From Kangiella sediminilitoris (GTDB lineage Bacteria > Pseudomonadota > Gammaproteobacteria > Enterobacterales > Kangiellaceae): a stretch of 64,000 bases of DNA. The translations under genes and the position numbers were made by a program. Below, one piece after another: positions 13,994-22,052 of this stretch (positions are counted from its first letter, which is position 1; each line of letters opens with the position of its first letter). The DNA lies in contig NZ_CP012418.1 in assembly GCF_001708405.1 (NCBI RefSeq), forward strand, positions 1,240,001 through 1,304,000. The letters are read 5' to 3'. The notes beneath the pieces were generated by a model. The model made no database searches, was not told the origin of the DNA, and saw only the letters and a program-made list of their open reading frames with translations.

Positions 13994-15619
13994 ATGAGCG
14001 AGACTGAAAAGTCAGAACAGACGCCACAAAACCCACTGCATGAGAAATACGATGCTGATCACGAGGTCGGTGAACATAACGTTGAAGTACTGGGTATGGA
14101 TCTCCATAACCCAGTATTTTTCGTCTCAGCATTCTTTGTGGTTTTCTTCGTTGTATTAACGTTATTATTTCCTGATAAGTCTGGTGAGTATTACCAGGCA
14201 GCCCGAAACTGGTCGACTGATAATTTCGACTGGTTATTTATGATTAGCGGTAATATTTTTGTATTATTCTGTATTGGCCTGCTTTTATCACCGTATGGTC
14301 GAATAAGGATCGGCGGTAAAGCGGCTAAACCAGAGTTCTCCATTTTATCCTGGTTTGCTATGTTATTTGCGGCCGGTATGGGGATTGGACTCATGTTTTT
14401 CGGTGTTGCAGAACCAGTCGGCTACTTCACAAGTGACAGCGCCTCAACTCCGTTTAACGTACCACCCGGCACTCCAGACTCTCAAAGTACTGCCATGGGT
14501 GCGACCATGTTCCACTGGGGACTACACCCCTGGGGCATTTATGCAGTTGTTGGTCTTTCATTAGCGTTCTTCGCCTATAACTGTAACTTGCCGCTAACCA
14601 TTCGTTCTACTTTCTACCCTCTTTTGGGAGACAGAGTATGGGGGACAACCGGTAATATCATTGATACGGTAGCTGTGCTGGCTACAATCTTTGGTTTGGC
14701 AACTTCTCTAGGCCTTGGTGCCAGTCAGGCTGCCGCAGGTCTACACTTTCTATATGAAGATATTCCAAATACCATCACCACTCAGCTGGCGATAATATTT
14801 GGGGTTACTGTGATAGCTATTTTCTCAGTTGTTCGTGGTATTGAAGGTGGCGTAAGAGTACTTAGTAACCTTAATATGTCATTAGCTGCCATATTGATGA
14901 TCTTTGTATTCATCGCAAGCTCAACCACACTTCTACTGGGTGGTTTTGGCTCAACCTTTATGAGCTACGTTGAAAACATCATTCCTTTGAGTAACTGGAT
15001 TGGTCGTGAAGATCAGGGCTTTTATAAAGGCTGGACGATCTTCTACTGGGCTTGGTGGATATCGTGGTCACCATTTGTTGGTATGTTTATTGCACGTGTT
15101 TCAAAAGGCCGTACCGTAAGACAGTTCATTTCAGCTGTGCTCGTGATACCGACTCTGCTTACCGTTGTCTGGATGACTGTTTTTGGACGATCAGGTATTG
15201 AGCAGGTTAAAGGTGAAGTAGGTAAACTGGCAGACGGTATCAGTGATAGCTCACTGGCTTTATTCCAGATGCTGGAAAATCTGCCTTTAACAACGATCAC
15301 ATCAGCAATTGCAATCATTTTAGTATTGGTGTTCTTCATCACTTCATCAGACTCAGGTTCTCTGGTGATTGATAGCATTACAGCTGGCGGTAAACTTGAC
15401 GCACCTGTGACTCAACGAGTTTTCTGGGCTACGATGGAAGGTGTCATTGCGGCGGTACTTCTCTTTGGAGGCGGCGCAAAAGCTTTAAGTGCCCTTCAGG
15501 CGGCAGCTATTACTGTCGGTCTCCCCTTCTCAGTTGTGTTGCTATTGATGTGTGTGAGTTTATTTATGGGCCTCAGAGCCGCTTATAACCTTAACTATAA
15601 AAGAAAGACCAAAGTTTAG
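13994..15619 (+). CDS. BCCT family transporter (betaine/choline/carnitine)
   Basis: This 541-residue inner-membrane carrier has about 12 membrane segments and a 50-residue acidic cytoplasmic N-terminus. The family's aromatic-rich segments are present: AAGMGIGLMFFGVAEP, MFHWGLHPWGIYAVVG and WTIFYWAWWISWSPFVG. GMGIG (Gly-rich unwound helix 3) followed by the W-rich box favours a quaternary ammonium substrate such as glycine betaine or choline, taken up with sodium or protons for osmoprotection. The C-terminus is short, without the long regulatory tail of BetP. An AGGGGG lies just before the ATG. It forms an operon with the upstream barrel gene and is followed by a strong terminator. Confidence 0.92.
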   Translation: MSETEKSEQTPQNPLHEKYDADHEVGEHNVEVLGMDLHNPVFFVSAFFVVFFVVLTLLFPDKSGEYYQAARNWSTDNFDWLFMISGNIFVLFCIGLLLSPYGRIRIGGKAAKPEFSILSWFAMLFAAGMGIGLMFFGVAEPVGYFTSDSASTPFNVPPGTPDSQSTAMGATMFHWGLHPWGIYAVVGLSLAFFAYNCNLPLTIRSTFYPLLGDRVWGTTGNIIDTVAVLATIFGLATSLGLGASQAAAGLHFLYEDIPNTITTQLAIIFGVTVIAIFSVVRGIEGGVRVLSNLNMSLAAILMIFVFIASSTTLLLGGFGSTFMSYVENIIPLSNWIGREDQGFYKGWTIFYWAWWISWSPFVGMFIARVSKGRTVRQFISAVLVIPTLLTVVWMTVFGRSGIEQVKGEVGKLADGISDSSLALFQMLENLPLTTITSAIAIILVLVFFITSSDSGSLVIDSITAGGKLDAPVTQRVFWATMEGVIAAVLLFGGGAKALSALQAAAITVGLPFSVVLLLMCVSLFMGLRAAYNLNYKRKTKV

Positions 15620-15633
15620 AGTGAGCTAAAAAT

Positions 15634-15662
15634 AAAAAAGCCCCTGTTTGGGGCTTTTTTTT
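15634..15662. terminator. Bidirectional terminator between the BCCT and dehydrogenase genes
   Basis: AGCCCC (15639-15644) pairs with GGGGCT (15650-15655) around a five-base loop, with a run of A before and T after, so it can stop transcription from both converging genes. Confidence 0.9.
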
Positions 15663-15683
15663 AATATTAGGTAAAGATTGTAA

Positions 15684-17117
15684 CTACACGATACAAGCGT
15701 ACTTAATATCCAAATAGTCACTAATACCGTACTTGGAACCCTCACGGCCCATTCCAGACTCTTTAACGCCGCCGAATGGCGCCATTTCATTCGAGAGCAT
15801 TCCTGTATTTATTCCTATCATACCCGTTTCAATGTCTTTAATAAGACGCTTTATCCGGTGTCTATCTTCGGTATAGGCGTAAGCGGCAAGCCCAACAGGA
15901 ACACTGTTAGCAGCAGAAATCACCTCATCGTCGTCACTAAATGAGATCAAAGTGATGACCGGGCCAAAGATTTCTTCCTTAGCAATATCCATGTCCGTGG
16001 TTACCTTGCTTAAAATGGTTGGTTGCACGATATTTTCAAATTCTTTACTCACACCTCCACCGACCAAAACTTCAGCACCTTCTTCGGCAGCACTTTTTAT
16101 CAACCCTAACGCCTTATCAATCCCTTTCTGGTTAATAAGAGGAGTGATTTCAACGCCTTTCGTTAACCCGTTTCCTAGGGTTAGTGCTGAGACTTTATTT
16201 CCTAGTTCTTTGACAAACTCTTCATACAAATCTTCATGAACAAAGACTCTATTTGCACAAACGCAAGTCTGTCCCGAGTTTCTAAACTTACTAGCCATTA
16301 GCCCATCAACAGCATCCTCAAGGTTTGCATCATCAAATACGATAAATGGTGCATTACCTCCCAGCTCCATAGTAACTTTCTGTACATTATCAGCTGATTG
16401 AGCAATTAATGTTTTACCAACGGCAGTAGATCCAGTGAACGAAATTTTTCTAACTAAAGGACTGGATGTGAGCACTTTTCCAATGTCACTCGAACTGGTT
16501 GTTGGCAGGATATTGATTACGCCATCAGGAATTCCTGCTTTTTGCGCCAGGTCAGCCATTGCCAATGCGGATAAAGGTGTTTCAGAAGCTGGCTTTATGA
16601 CTACTGTACAACCTGCTGCTAGAGCTGGTGCAACCTTTCTGGCAATCATCGCCTGTGGGAAATTCCAGGGAGTAATGATACCTACTACGCCAACTGGTAA
16701 CTTATGCACCTGAATATCTTTATTACCATCAGGAGAAGGTATTAGGTCACCGTTAATCCTTAATGCTTCTTCAGAAAACCATTTAATGTAAGAAGCACCA
16801 TATAGAATTTCTCCTTTTGCTTCCTCTAAGGGTTTGCCCTGTTCAATGGTTAAAAGTTCTGCTAACTCATCAGCATGATCAATGGTCAGTTTATACCAGG
16901 ATAAAAGTAGCTCTGATCGTTCCTTTGCAGTTGTGGTTTTCCAGCTTTCAAAAGCTGTTGCAGCGGCATCAATAGCTTGTTCGGCATGATTCTCAGTACA
17001 GTCTGCAACCGATGCTATTACACCGTTATCAAAAGGATTATCTACATTGAAAGTATTATCCGTAGATATCCATTCACCATTGATAAATGCCTGTTCTTTC
17101 AATAATTCTTTATTCAT
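15684..17117 (-). CDS. NAD(P)-dependent succinate-semialdehyde dehydrogenase-type aldehyde dehydrogenase
   Basis: This 477-residue aldehyde dehydrogenase has the cofactor and active-site motifs ITPWNFP (148-154), FTGSTAVGK (227-235), MELGGNAPFIVFDDA with the general base Glu251, and NSGQTCVCANR with the nucleophile Cys285. The paired cysteines in QTCVCANR and the GVKESGMGREGSKYG ending are typical of GabD-like succinate-semialdehyde dehydrogenases. The product would be succinate from succinate semialdehyde, linking GABA breakdown to the TCA cycle. The open frame extends 41 codons upstream, but the ATG at 17117 matches family N-termini (KEQAFINGEW), so I chose it. No aminotransferase partner is adjacent. 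Confidence 0.88.
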   Translation of the reverse strand: MNKELLKEQAFINGEWISTDNTFNVDNPFDNGVIASVADCTENHAEQAIDAAATAFESWKTTTAKERSELLLSWYKLTIDHADELAELLTIEQGKPLEEAKGEILYGASYIKWFSEEALRINGDLIPSPDGNKDIQVHKLPVGVVGIITPWNFPQAMIARKVAPALAAGCTVVIKPASETPLSALAMADLAQKAGIPDGVINILPTTSSSDIGKVLTSSPLVRKISFTGSTAVGKTLIAQSADNVQKVTMELGGNAPFIVFDDANLEDAVDGLMASKFRNSGQTCVCANRVFVHEDLYEEFVKELGNKVSALTLGNGLTKGVEITPLINQKGIDKALGLIKSAAEEGAEVLVGGGVSKEFENIVQPTILSKVTTDMDIAKEEIFGPVITLISFSDDDEVISAANSVPVGLAAYAYTEDRHRIKRLIKDIETGMIGINTGMLSNEMAPFGGVKESGMGREGSKYGISDYLDIKYACIV

Positions 17118-17211
17118 ATCCAAAAAAAAATGGCTCCGTGATAGAAGCCATCTTAACGAACATTGGAATTTTTTCAAAAGAACCAATCGTGATATTTGTA
17201 TTTCAAATGAC

Positions 17212-18978
17212 TTACATCCTTTCAAGCGTTTCAATTCCAAGTAACTCTAAACCCATTTCAAGTTGCTTCAGGCAAATTGAGGATAATTGAAGCAGACTGG
17301 CACGCTTGGCGTCATCTGGCTCTTTGAGGATGTGCTGTTTCTGATAAAAAGAACTAAACTCCTGAGCCAAGTTATATAAATGCTCACATAAGAAATGTGG
17401 TGCTCTTTTTTCGATAGTCTTATCCAAAGCAGAATTAAACTCCAGAAGTTTAAAGGTTAATCCCTTTTCATTATCAGAAGTAGATAACAGGTCGCCTGGA
17501 ACCGCATCAATATCAGCTGCTTTACGCAAAATTGATTTTATACGGGCCACTTGCATCAACAAATATGGGCCTGTTTTTCCTTCAAATTCACTAAACTTTT
17601 CTAAATCAAAGATGTAATCCTTGATACGGAAGTTTCTTAGATCGGCAAATTTTAACGTTGAAATTGCAACCTTATGAGCAATTTCATCCTTTTCCTCATC
17701 TTCAAAGTCCTTACCAAAGTTCGACTCAGCAAGTTTTTTATGAGCTTCATCTTTAGCCATTTGAATTAAGTCATGTAATTTCATGACTCCACCACTACGG
17801 GTTTTAAATGGCTTTCCATCTTTGCCATTAACAGTACCGAAATAGGTGTGTTCATACTGGGTCTTTTCGTTCATACCCATTAGGTCAGCTGCGGCAAACA
17901 CTTGCTTAAAGTGCTGTTGCTGACGACCATCAACCACATATAGAACAATCTGTGCATGGTCATCATAAACACGCTCATAAAGTGTAGCCAAGTCAGTTGT
18001 ACCGTACATTACAGCACCATCTGATTTACGCAAAATAAGCGGAGGCATGACTTTCTCACCCTGGTCGTCGACAAAAGGAACGATTAAGGCCCCCTGGTCT
18101 TTTATGGAAATTCCTTTTTCATCCAGTTCTTCTAGAATTTTAGGGATAAACGGGTCTGCATCACTTTCCCCTTTCCATAGATCAAAAGAAACACCTAGCT
18201 CGCCATAGTCTCGTTTCAAGGTAGCGATGGAAACGTTTACAAAATGCTGCCATAAGGCTCGATACCCCTCTCTGCCATTCTGCAACTCAAGTGTGGCCTG
18301 TCTCGCTTTCTCGGCGGCTTCTTCATCTGTCTTACATAAACCCGACTCTTCAGGATAGATTGTCTCAAGATCCTGAATAGTGACCGGAGACTCCTCGGGG
18401 TAAGGTCCAGTAAAATCTTTATCAAAATAAGGCAAATCAGGTTGGCGCTTTTTTAAGCCTTCAATCAGCATGCCCATCTGAGTACCCCAGTCGCCCAGAT
18501 GTGCATCAGAGACAACATTGTATCCTTTGAAGCGGAAAATCCTTTGTAGCGAGTCACCGATAATAGCTGTACGTAAATGCCCTACATGCATAGACTTCGC
18601 AACGTTTGGCCCACCAAAATCTATCATAACCTTGGTATCTGCCAAATTTTCGTGGCAACCGAAGGTATTATCCTGACTGGAAGTTGTTAGTTTTTCCGCT
18701 AAATAGTCTTCATGTAGGAAAACGTTTATAAAGCCTGGGCGAACAACATCAATGTTTTTCACGATATCGTTATCCGGCAGTGACGCTACCACTTTTTCAG
18801 CGGTGACAAATGGATTTCCGGCACCCTGCTTCGCTGCTGCCATGGCACCATTACATTGAAAATCACCCAGCTCTGGTCTAGAGCAGCGCACAGTTCCCCC
18901 GAAATCGAATGATAAATCGTTTGCTTCAAATGCCTGACCAAAAAGTTGGCTTAAATCTTGTTCAATGGTGGTTAACAT
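17212..18978 (-). CDS. argS: Arginyl-tRNA synthetase
   Basis: This 588-residue class I synthetase attaches arginine to tRNA-Arg. It has the Arg-specific N-terminal tRNA-binding domain (1-110), then GGPNVAKSMHVGHLRTAIIGD with the HIGH-type motif HVGH at 131-134, a catalytic domain, and the C-terminal anticodon-binding all-helical domain ending in LELLGIETLERM. As in many ArgRS enzymes, a canonical KMSKS is not evident; KTRSGGVMKL occupies the equivalent region. Essential gene, and no oddities seen. It stands between the dehydrogenase gene and a hairpin at 19042. Confidence 0.97.
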   Translation of the reverse strand: MLTTIEQDLSQLFGQAFEANDLSFDFGGTVRCSRPELGDFQCNGAMAAAKQGAGNPFVTAEKVVASLPDNDIVKNIDVVRPGFINVFLHEDYLAEKLTTSSQDNTFGCHENLADTKVMIDFGGPNVAKSMHVGHLRTAIIGDSLQRIFRFKGYNVVSDAHLGDWGTQMGMLIEGLKKRQPDLPYFDKDFTGPYPEESPVTIQDLETIYPEESGLCKTDEEAAEKARQATLELQNGREGYRALWQHFVNVSIATLKRDYGELGVSFDLWKGESDADPFIPKILEELDEKGISIKDQGALIVPFVDDQGEKVMPPLILRKSDGAVMYGTTDLATLYERVYDDHAQIVLYVVDGRQQQHFKQVFAAADLMGMNEKTQYEHTYFGTVNGKDGKPFKTRSGGVMKLHDLIQMAKDEAHKKLAESNFGKDFEDEEKDEIAHKVAISTLKFADLRNFRIKDYIFDLEKFSEFEGKTGPYLLMQVARIKSILRKAADIDAVPGDLLSTSDNEKGLTFKLLEFNSALDKTIEKRAPHFLCEHLYNLAQEFSSFYQKQHILKEPDDAKRASLLQLSSICLKQLEMGLELLGIETLERM

Positions 18979-19041
18979 GGCTTAACTTCTTAATGTGTAA
19001 AGAGAATGAGGTTCAAAAAACTGCCGGCATTATACTAAAAT

Positions 19042-19061
19042 CCATAGCAGAATTGCTATGG
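19042..19061. other. Short perfect hairpin between argS and the DUF924 gene
   Basis: CCATAGCA (19042-19049) and TGCTATGG (19054-19061) form an eight-base stem with a four-base loop. No T-run follows on either strand, so a classical terminator is doubtful. It could end the upstream envelope operon or lie in the argS leader. Confidence 0.4.
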
Positions 19062-19096
19062 TAGCGGGCATTAATCATCGATTTGACAGGTTATTA

Positions 19097-19636
19097 CTAA
19101 AAAGAGGAGCCTGGCTGCTGTAAAAACTCCAGCTCTTCCGCTGTTGACTGTCTGTTTAAAGCATCATTACGGTGAGGATAGCGGCCAAATCTATCAATAA
19201 TGGCCTTATGCTTGAGCTCGAAGTCATATCCATAATCATCACCAAGCTGAGAGAACAAGCGGACAGCATGTTGGTGTATCAGCTTAGACTCACTATGCAT
19301 GAACGGTAAATATAAAAATTGCCTCTCGACCTGGCTTAGCCGTGCATCATAGCCTTTATCAATTGCAACCTGAGATAGTGTCAGTGCCTGGCCATCGTAC
19401 CTGAAGGCTTCCGCCGAGCCTCTGTAAATATTTCTGGAAAACTGATCAAGCACGATAATTTCCGCTAAGCTGCCCTCGGGAGTATCACGCCATTCGTAAT
19501 ATTCTCCCTGACTGACCTTTTTATGAAGCTCACCAAAGCGTTCACTGATAGTTAGATCCAGTTCTTTATCTTTCTGCCACCACTGTTTAGGTTCTAAAGT
19601 CTCAAACCAAAAACCAAGTACATCTCCGGCGTTCAT
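19097..19636 (-). CDS. DUF924 family protein
   Basis: A 179-residue soluble protein of the widespread DUF924 family, whose biochemical role is not known to me. It opens with DVLGFWFETLEPKQWWQKDKELD, contains the conserved EIIVLDQFSRNIYRG block (about 58-72), RQFLYLPFMHSES and a central HRNDALNR near the C-terminus, all hallmarks of the family. The chain is helical, in keeping with a TPR-like fold. Its ATG overlaps the stop of the phosphatase gene upstream (ATGA), so it is the last gene of the LPS operon and translationally coupled. Confidence 0.88.
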   Translation of the reverse strand: MNAGDVLGFWFETLEPKQWWQKDKELDLTISERFGELHKKVSQGEYYEWRDTPEGSLAEIIVLDQFSRNIYRGSAEAFRYDGQALTLSQVAIDKGYDARLSQVERQFLYLPFMHSESKLIHQHAVRLFSQLGDDYGYDFELKHKAIIDRFGRYPHRNDALNRQSTAEELEFLQQPGSSF

Positions 19637-20115
19637 ACCAGCCGCTCTTTTATTTCACTCAACAGATTGTCACTGGCAGTTTCAATCATATTGAGTACTT
19701 TGGTAAACCCTTCGGCACCGCCATAATAAGGATCAGGGACTTCTTCTATTTCTAGTTCAGGTGCATAGTCACGTATAAACAGCTTTAATTTATCATCATA
19801 ACCATTTGTTTTTAATAGAGATAAATTGTGATAATTCTCTAAATCCATGGCGATGACCAAGTCAAAGTCAACGAAATCTGTAGCTTGAGCCTTCCGGGAG
19901 CGAATATAGGATAAATCGTATCCAGCCTTACGCGCTTCTTGCTGTGAGCGCTGGTCGGGGGCTTCACCCACATGGAAGGCGCTGGTTCCAGCTGAATCAA
20001 CTTTGACCAGGTGATCCAGGCCAGCCTCATTGACTTTATGCTGGAATACACCTTCGGCTGTAGGTGAACGGCAAATATTGCCTAGACAAACAAAAAGTAC
20101 AGAAAATTGAGACAT
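19633..20115 (-). CDS. Low-molecular-weight protein-tyrosine phosphatase
   Basis: A 160-residue cytoplasmic phosphatase. The P-loop VCLGNICRSP contains the nucleophile Cys10, Cys15 and Arg16, and the general-acid segment VPDPYYGG is near residue 127. The ATG at 20115 is preferred to the GTG one codon earlier. Relatives reverse tyrosine phosphorylation; in envelope gene clusters some control polysaccharide-synthesis kinases, but no BY-kinase is seen here, so the target is unknown. It lies 8 bases after kdsB's stop and before the DUF924 gene, as part of the same transcript. Confidence 0.92.
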   Translation of the reverse strand: MSQFSVLFVCLGNICRSPTAEGVFQHKVNEAGLDHLVKVDSAGTSAFHVGEAPDQRSQQEARKAGYDLSYIRSRKAQATDFVDFDLVIAMDLENYHNLSLLKTNGYDDKLKLFIRDYAPELEIEEVPDPYYGGAEGFTKVLNMIETASDNLLSEIKERLV

Positions 20116-20125
20116 CACTTATTCC

Positions 20126-20896
20126 TCATAGCTGATGTTTTCGATAATAACTATTCGCTGCGCTCAAGTCTTCCTCTGTATCAACACCAAGTCCTGGCAC
20201 CTCTTGTGCTGTCTCAACATGAATATGGTAGCCATTAGCAAGCACCCGAAGTTGCTCTAACGACTCTAGACGCTCTATATCCGCTGGTTGCATCTCTACG
20301 TATTGCTTTAGAAAACCAGCTCTGTAGGCGTAGATGCCAATATGTCTTTCGCAGCTCTGCAAAGACGCCACCTTATGGTTTTCAAAACTCCCTCTCTGCC
20401 ATGGTATTGCCGCCCTTGAAAAGTATAGAGCCTTGCCACTATTTGCTGCTACAACCTTAACTATATTAGAGTTAAATATATCGCCTTCATCGGTAACGGG
20501 TGTACTAAGTGTCGACATTACACAATCAGTGTGATGACTTAAGTTTTCGGCTACCTGGCTGATGTTTTCTGGGGAAATGAAAGGCTCGTCACCTTGCACA
20601 TTGACCACAATTTCATCGTCACCCAGCCCTTCGATTTTACAGACCTCAGCAAGTCGATCACTACCAGATAAATGATCATCACGCGTCATACAGACATAAC
20701 CACCAAAGGAAATAACAGCATCCTCAATTCTCTTATCATCAGTAGCTACAATGACTTTATCGGCACCCGATAATAAAGCTCTTTCATACACATGCTGAAC
20801 CATCGGCTTATCGCCAATAATGGAGAGCGGCTTTCCAGGAAGCCTGGTGGAAGCGTAACGTGCCGGTATAACGACAATAAACCCTGTCTTAGGCAT
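20126..20896 (-). CDS. kdsB: 3-deoxy-manno-octulosonate cytidylyltransferase (CMP-KDO synthetase)
   Basis: A 256-residue enzyme that activates KDO with CTP for transfer to lipid A. The nucleotide-binding motif PARYASTRLPGKPL occupies about residues 11-24, with ATDDKRIEDAV, TRDDHLSGSDRLAEV and NVQGDEPFI as further conserved blocks. The open frame begins 22 codons upstream, but the ATG at 20896 gives the standard N-terminus and overlaps the end of the upstream Trm112-like gene by 8 bases. Position in the msbA-lpxK-ycaR-kdsB order is conserved in gammaproteobacteria. Confidence 0.96.
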   Translation of the reverse strand: MPKTGFIVVIPARYASTRLPGKPLSIIGDKPMVQHVYERALLSGADKVIVATDDKRIEDAVISFGGYVCMTRDDHLSGSDRLAEVCKIEGLGDDEIVVNVQGDEPFISPENISQVAENLSHHTDCVMSTLSTPVTDEGDIFNSNIVKVVAANSGKALYFSRAAIPWQRGSFENHKVASLQSCERHIGIYAYRAGFLKQYVEMQPADIERLESLEQLRVLANGYHIHVETAQEVPGLGVDTEEDLSAANSYYRKHQL

Positions 20897-21077
20897 ACTT
20901 ATCCAGCTCCTCAGCGGATACCTTTCGAGCCTCTCCCTCAAGCATGACAGGTATATCGTCACGAACTGGGTAAGCCAGCTTGTCGAAGCGACAAATTAAT
21001 TCCTGCTCGTCTTTGTTAAACAAAAGTTCGCCTTTGCATAGCGGACAAACTAAAACATCTATCAATTTATGATTCAT
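20889..21077 (-). CDS. ycaR: Trm112 family protein (YcaR-like)
   Basis: A 62-residue zinc-binding protein. C-P-L-C at residues 11-14 and Cys29 in ELICRFDKLAYPVRDDIPVML match the bacterial YcaR/Trm112 family; a fourth cysteine is not visible, as in E. coli YcaR. Trm112 proteins partner methyltransferases in eukaryotes and archaea; in bacteria the role is not settled. Sits between lpxK and kdsB, overlapping kdsB by 8 bases. Confidence 0.93.
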   Translation of the reverse strand: MNHKLIDVLVCPLCKGELLFNKDEQELICRFDKLAYPVRDDIPVMLEGEARKVSAEELDKYA

Positions 21078-21089
21078 AAATAGTCTCGT

Positions 21090-22049
21090 TTATTGCAACA
21101 ACTGTAATATCTTACTCTTAACAAGCTTCTCGCAATCTTCAGTTAAAACAGTATTTACAGGTAAATAATACATTCTCTCATCAGCAAATGTATAGCACTT
21201 GACCGCATCCTTCTCTGTCATGATGATAGGACCTTTCAGTCCGTCAAAGTCTGATGCTTCAAATTTGTGATGATCAGGGAAAGCATGGGCGTTTACCTTG
21301 TAACCTTCGCTGATAAGCGTATCAAAAAATCTTCCAGGGTTTCCAATCGCTGCCACTGCATCTATGTGCTGGCCGATATCAGTACTTGAATTTGCAAGTG
21401 ACTTTATAGGCTGCGGCTTTAAGCCCATATCTTTGCCATTAACGATGGTGATATCTACGTTTCGTAGACGAGACGGTGGTTCGCGCAACGGCCCCATCGG
21501 CATTAACCAGCCATTACCCAGCCTTCTACTGCTATCAATGACTGCAATTTCTAGATCTCGCTGTAAGGAATAGTGCTGTAAACCGTCGTCGCAAAGAATG
21601 ATATCGCATCCTAACTCGACCAGTTTAGCTGCACCTCTGCTACGGATGGGGTCAACCACGACTGTTGCTTTGGTTCGATGGTAGATAAGGTAAGGTTCAT
21701 CACCGCATTGTCGGGGTTGAAGCTCATTCGATACAAGCAGAGGATAATCAGAGCTGGAGCCACCATAGCCGCGAGTAACCAGACCAGGCTTATACCCTTC
21801 ACCTGCTAACCATTCGATTAAATATATAGACAGCGGGGTTTTCCCCGTCCCGCCAACATTTATGTTGCCCACTACCACAACAGGACGCGAAATCCGAGTC
21901 GATTTGAACCAACCGACTTTGTAAAAAGTTTGTCTCAGCCAAACGATAACCCTAAGGAAGAGTTGTAACGGTAGAAACAACCATAGCCACCAAGCAGTAG
22001 GCTTATACCAAAGACGCTCAAAGAATTGTTGACTCGCGGAAACCGCCAT
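21090..22049 (-). CDS. lpxK: Tetraacyldisaccharide 4'-kinase
   Basis: A 319-residue membrane-associated kinase that phosphorylates the 4' position of the lipid A precursor disaccharide using ATP. An N-terminal amphipathic/membrane helix (about 18-40) precedes the P-loop GNINVGGTGKTP (61-72). Later motifs ILCDDGLQHYSLQRDLEIAVID and GPLREPPSRL are typical. The stop of msbA is 3 bases upstream of its start, so the two are coupled: LpxK makes lipid A, MsbA exports it. Confidence 0.96.
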   Translation of the reverse strand: MAVSASQQFFERLWYKPTAWWLWLFLPLQLFLRVIVWLRQTFYKVGWFKSTRISRPVVVVGNINVGGTGKTPLSIYLIEWLAGEGYKPGLVTRGYGGSSSDYPLLVSNELQPRQCGDEPYLIYHRTKATVVVDPIRSRGAAKLVELGCDIILCDDGLQHYSLQRDLEIAVIDSSRRLGNGWLMPMGPLREPPSRLRNVDITIVNGKDMGLKPQPIKSLANSSTDIGQHIDAVAAIGNPGRFFDTLISEGYKVNAHAFPDHHKFEASDFDGLKGPIIMTEKDAVKCYTFADERMYYLPVNTVLTEDCEKLVKSKILQLLQ

Positions 22050-22052
22050 TGG

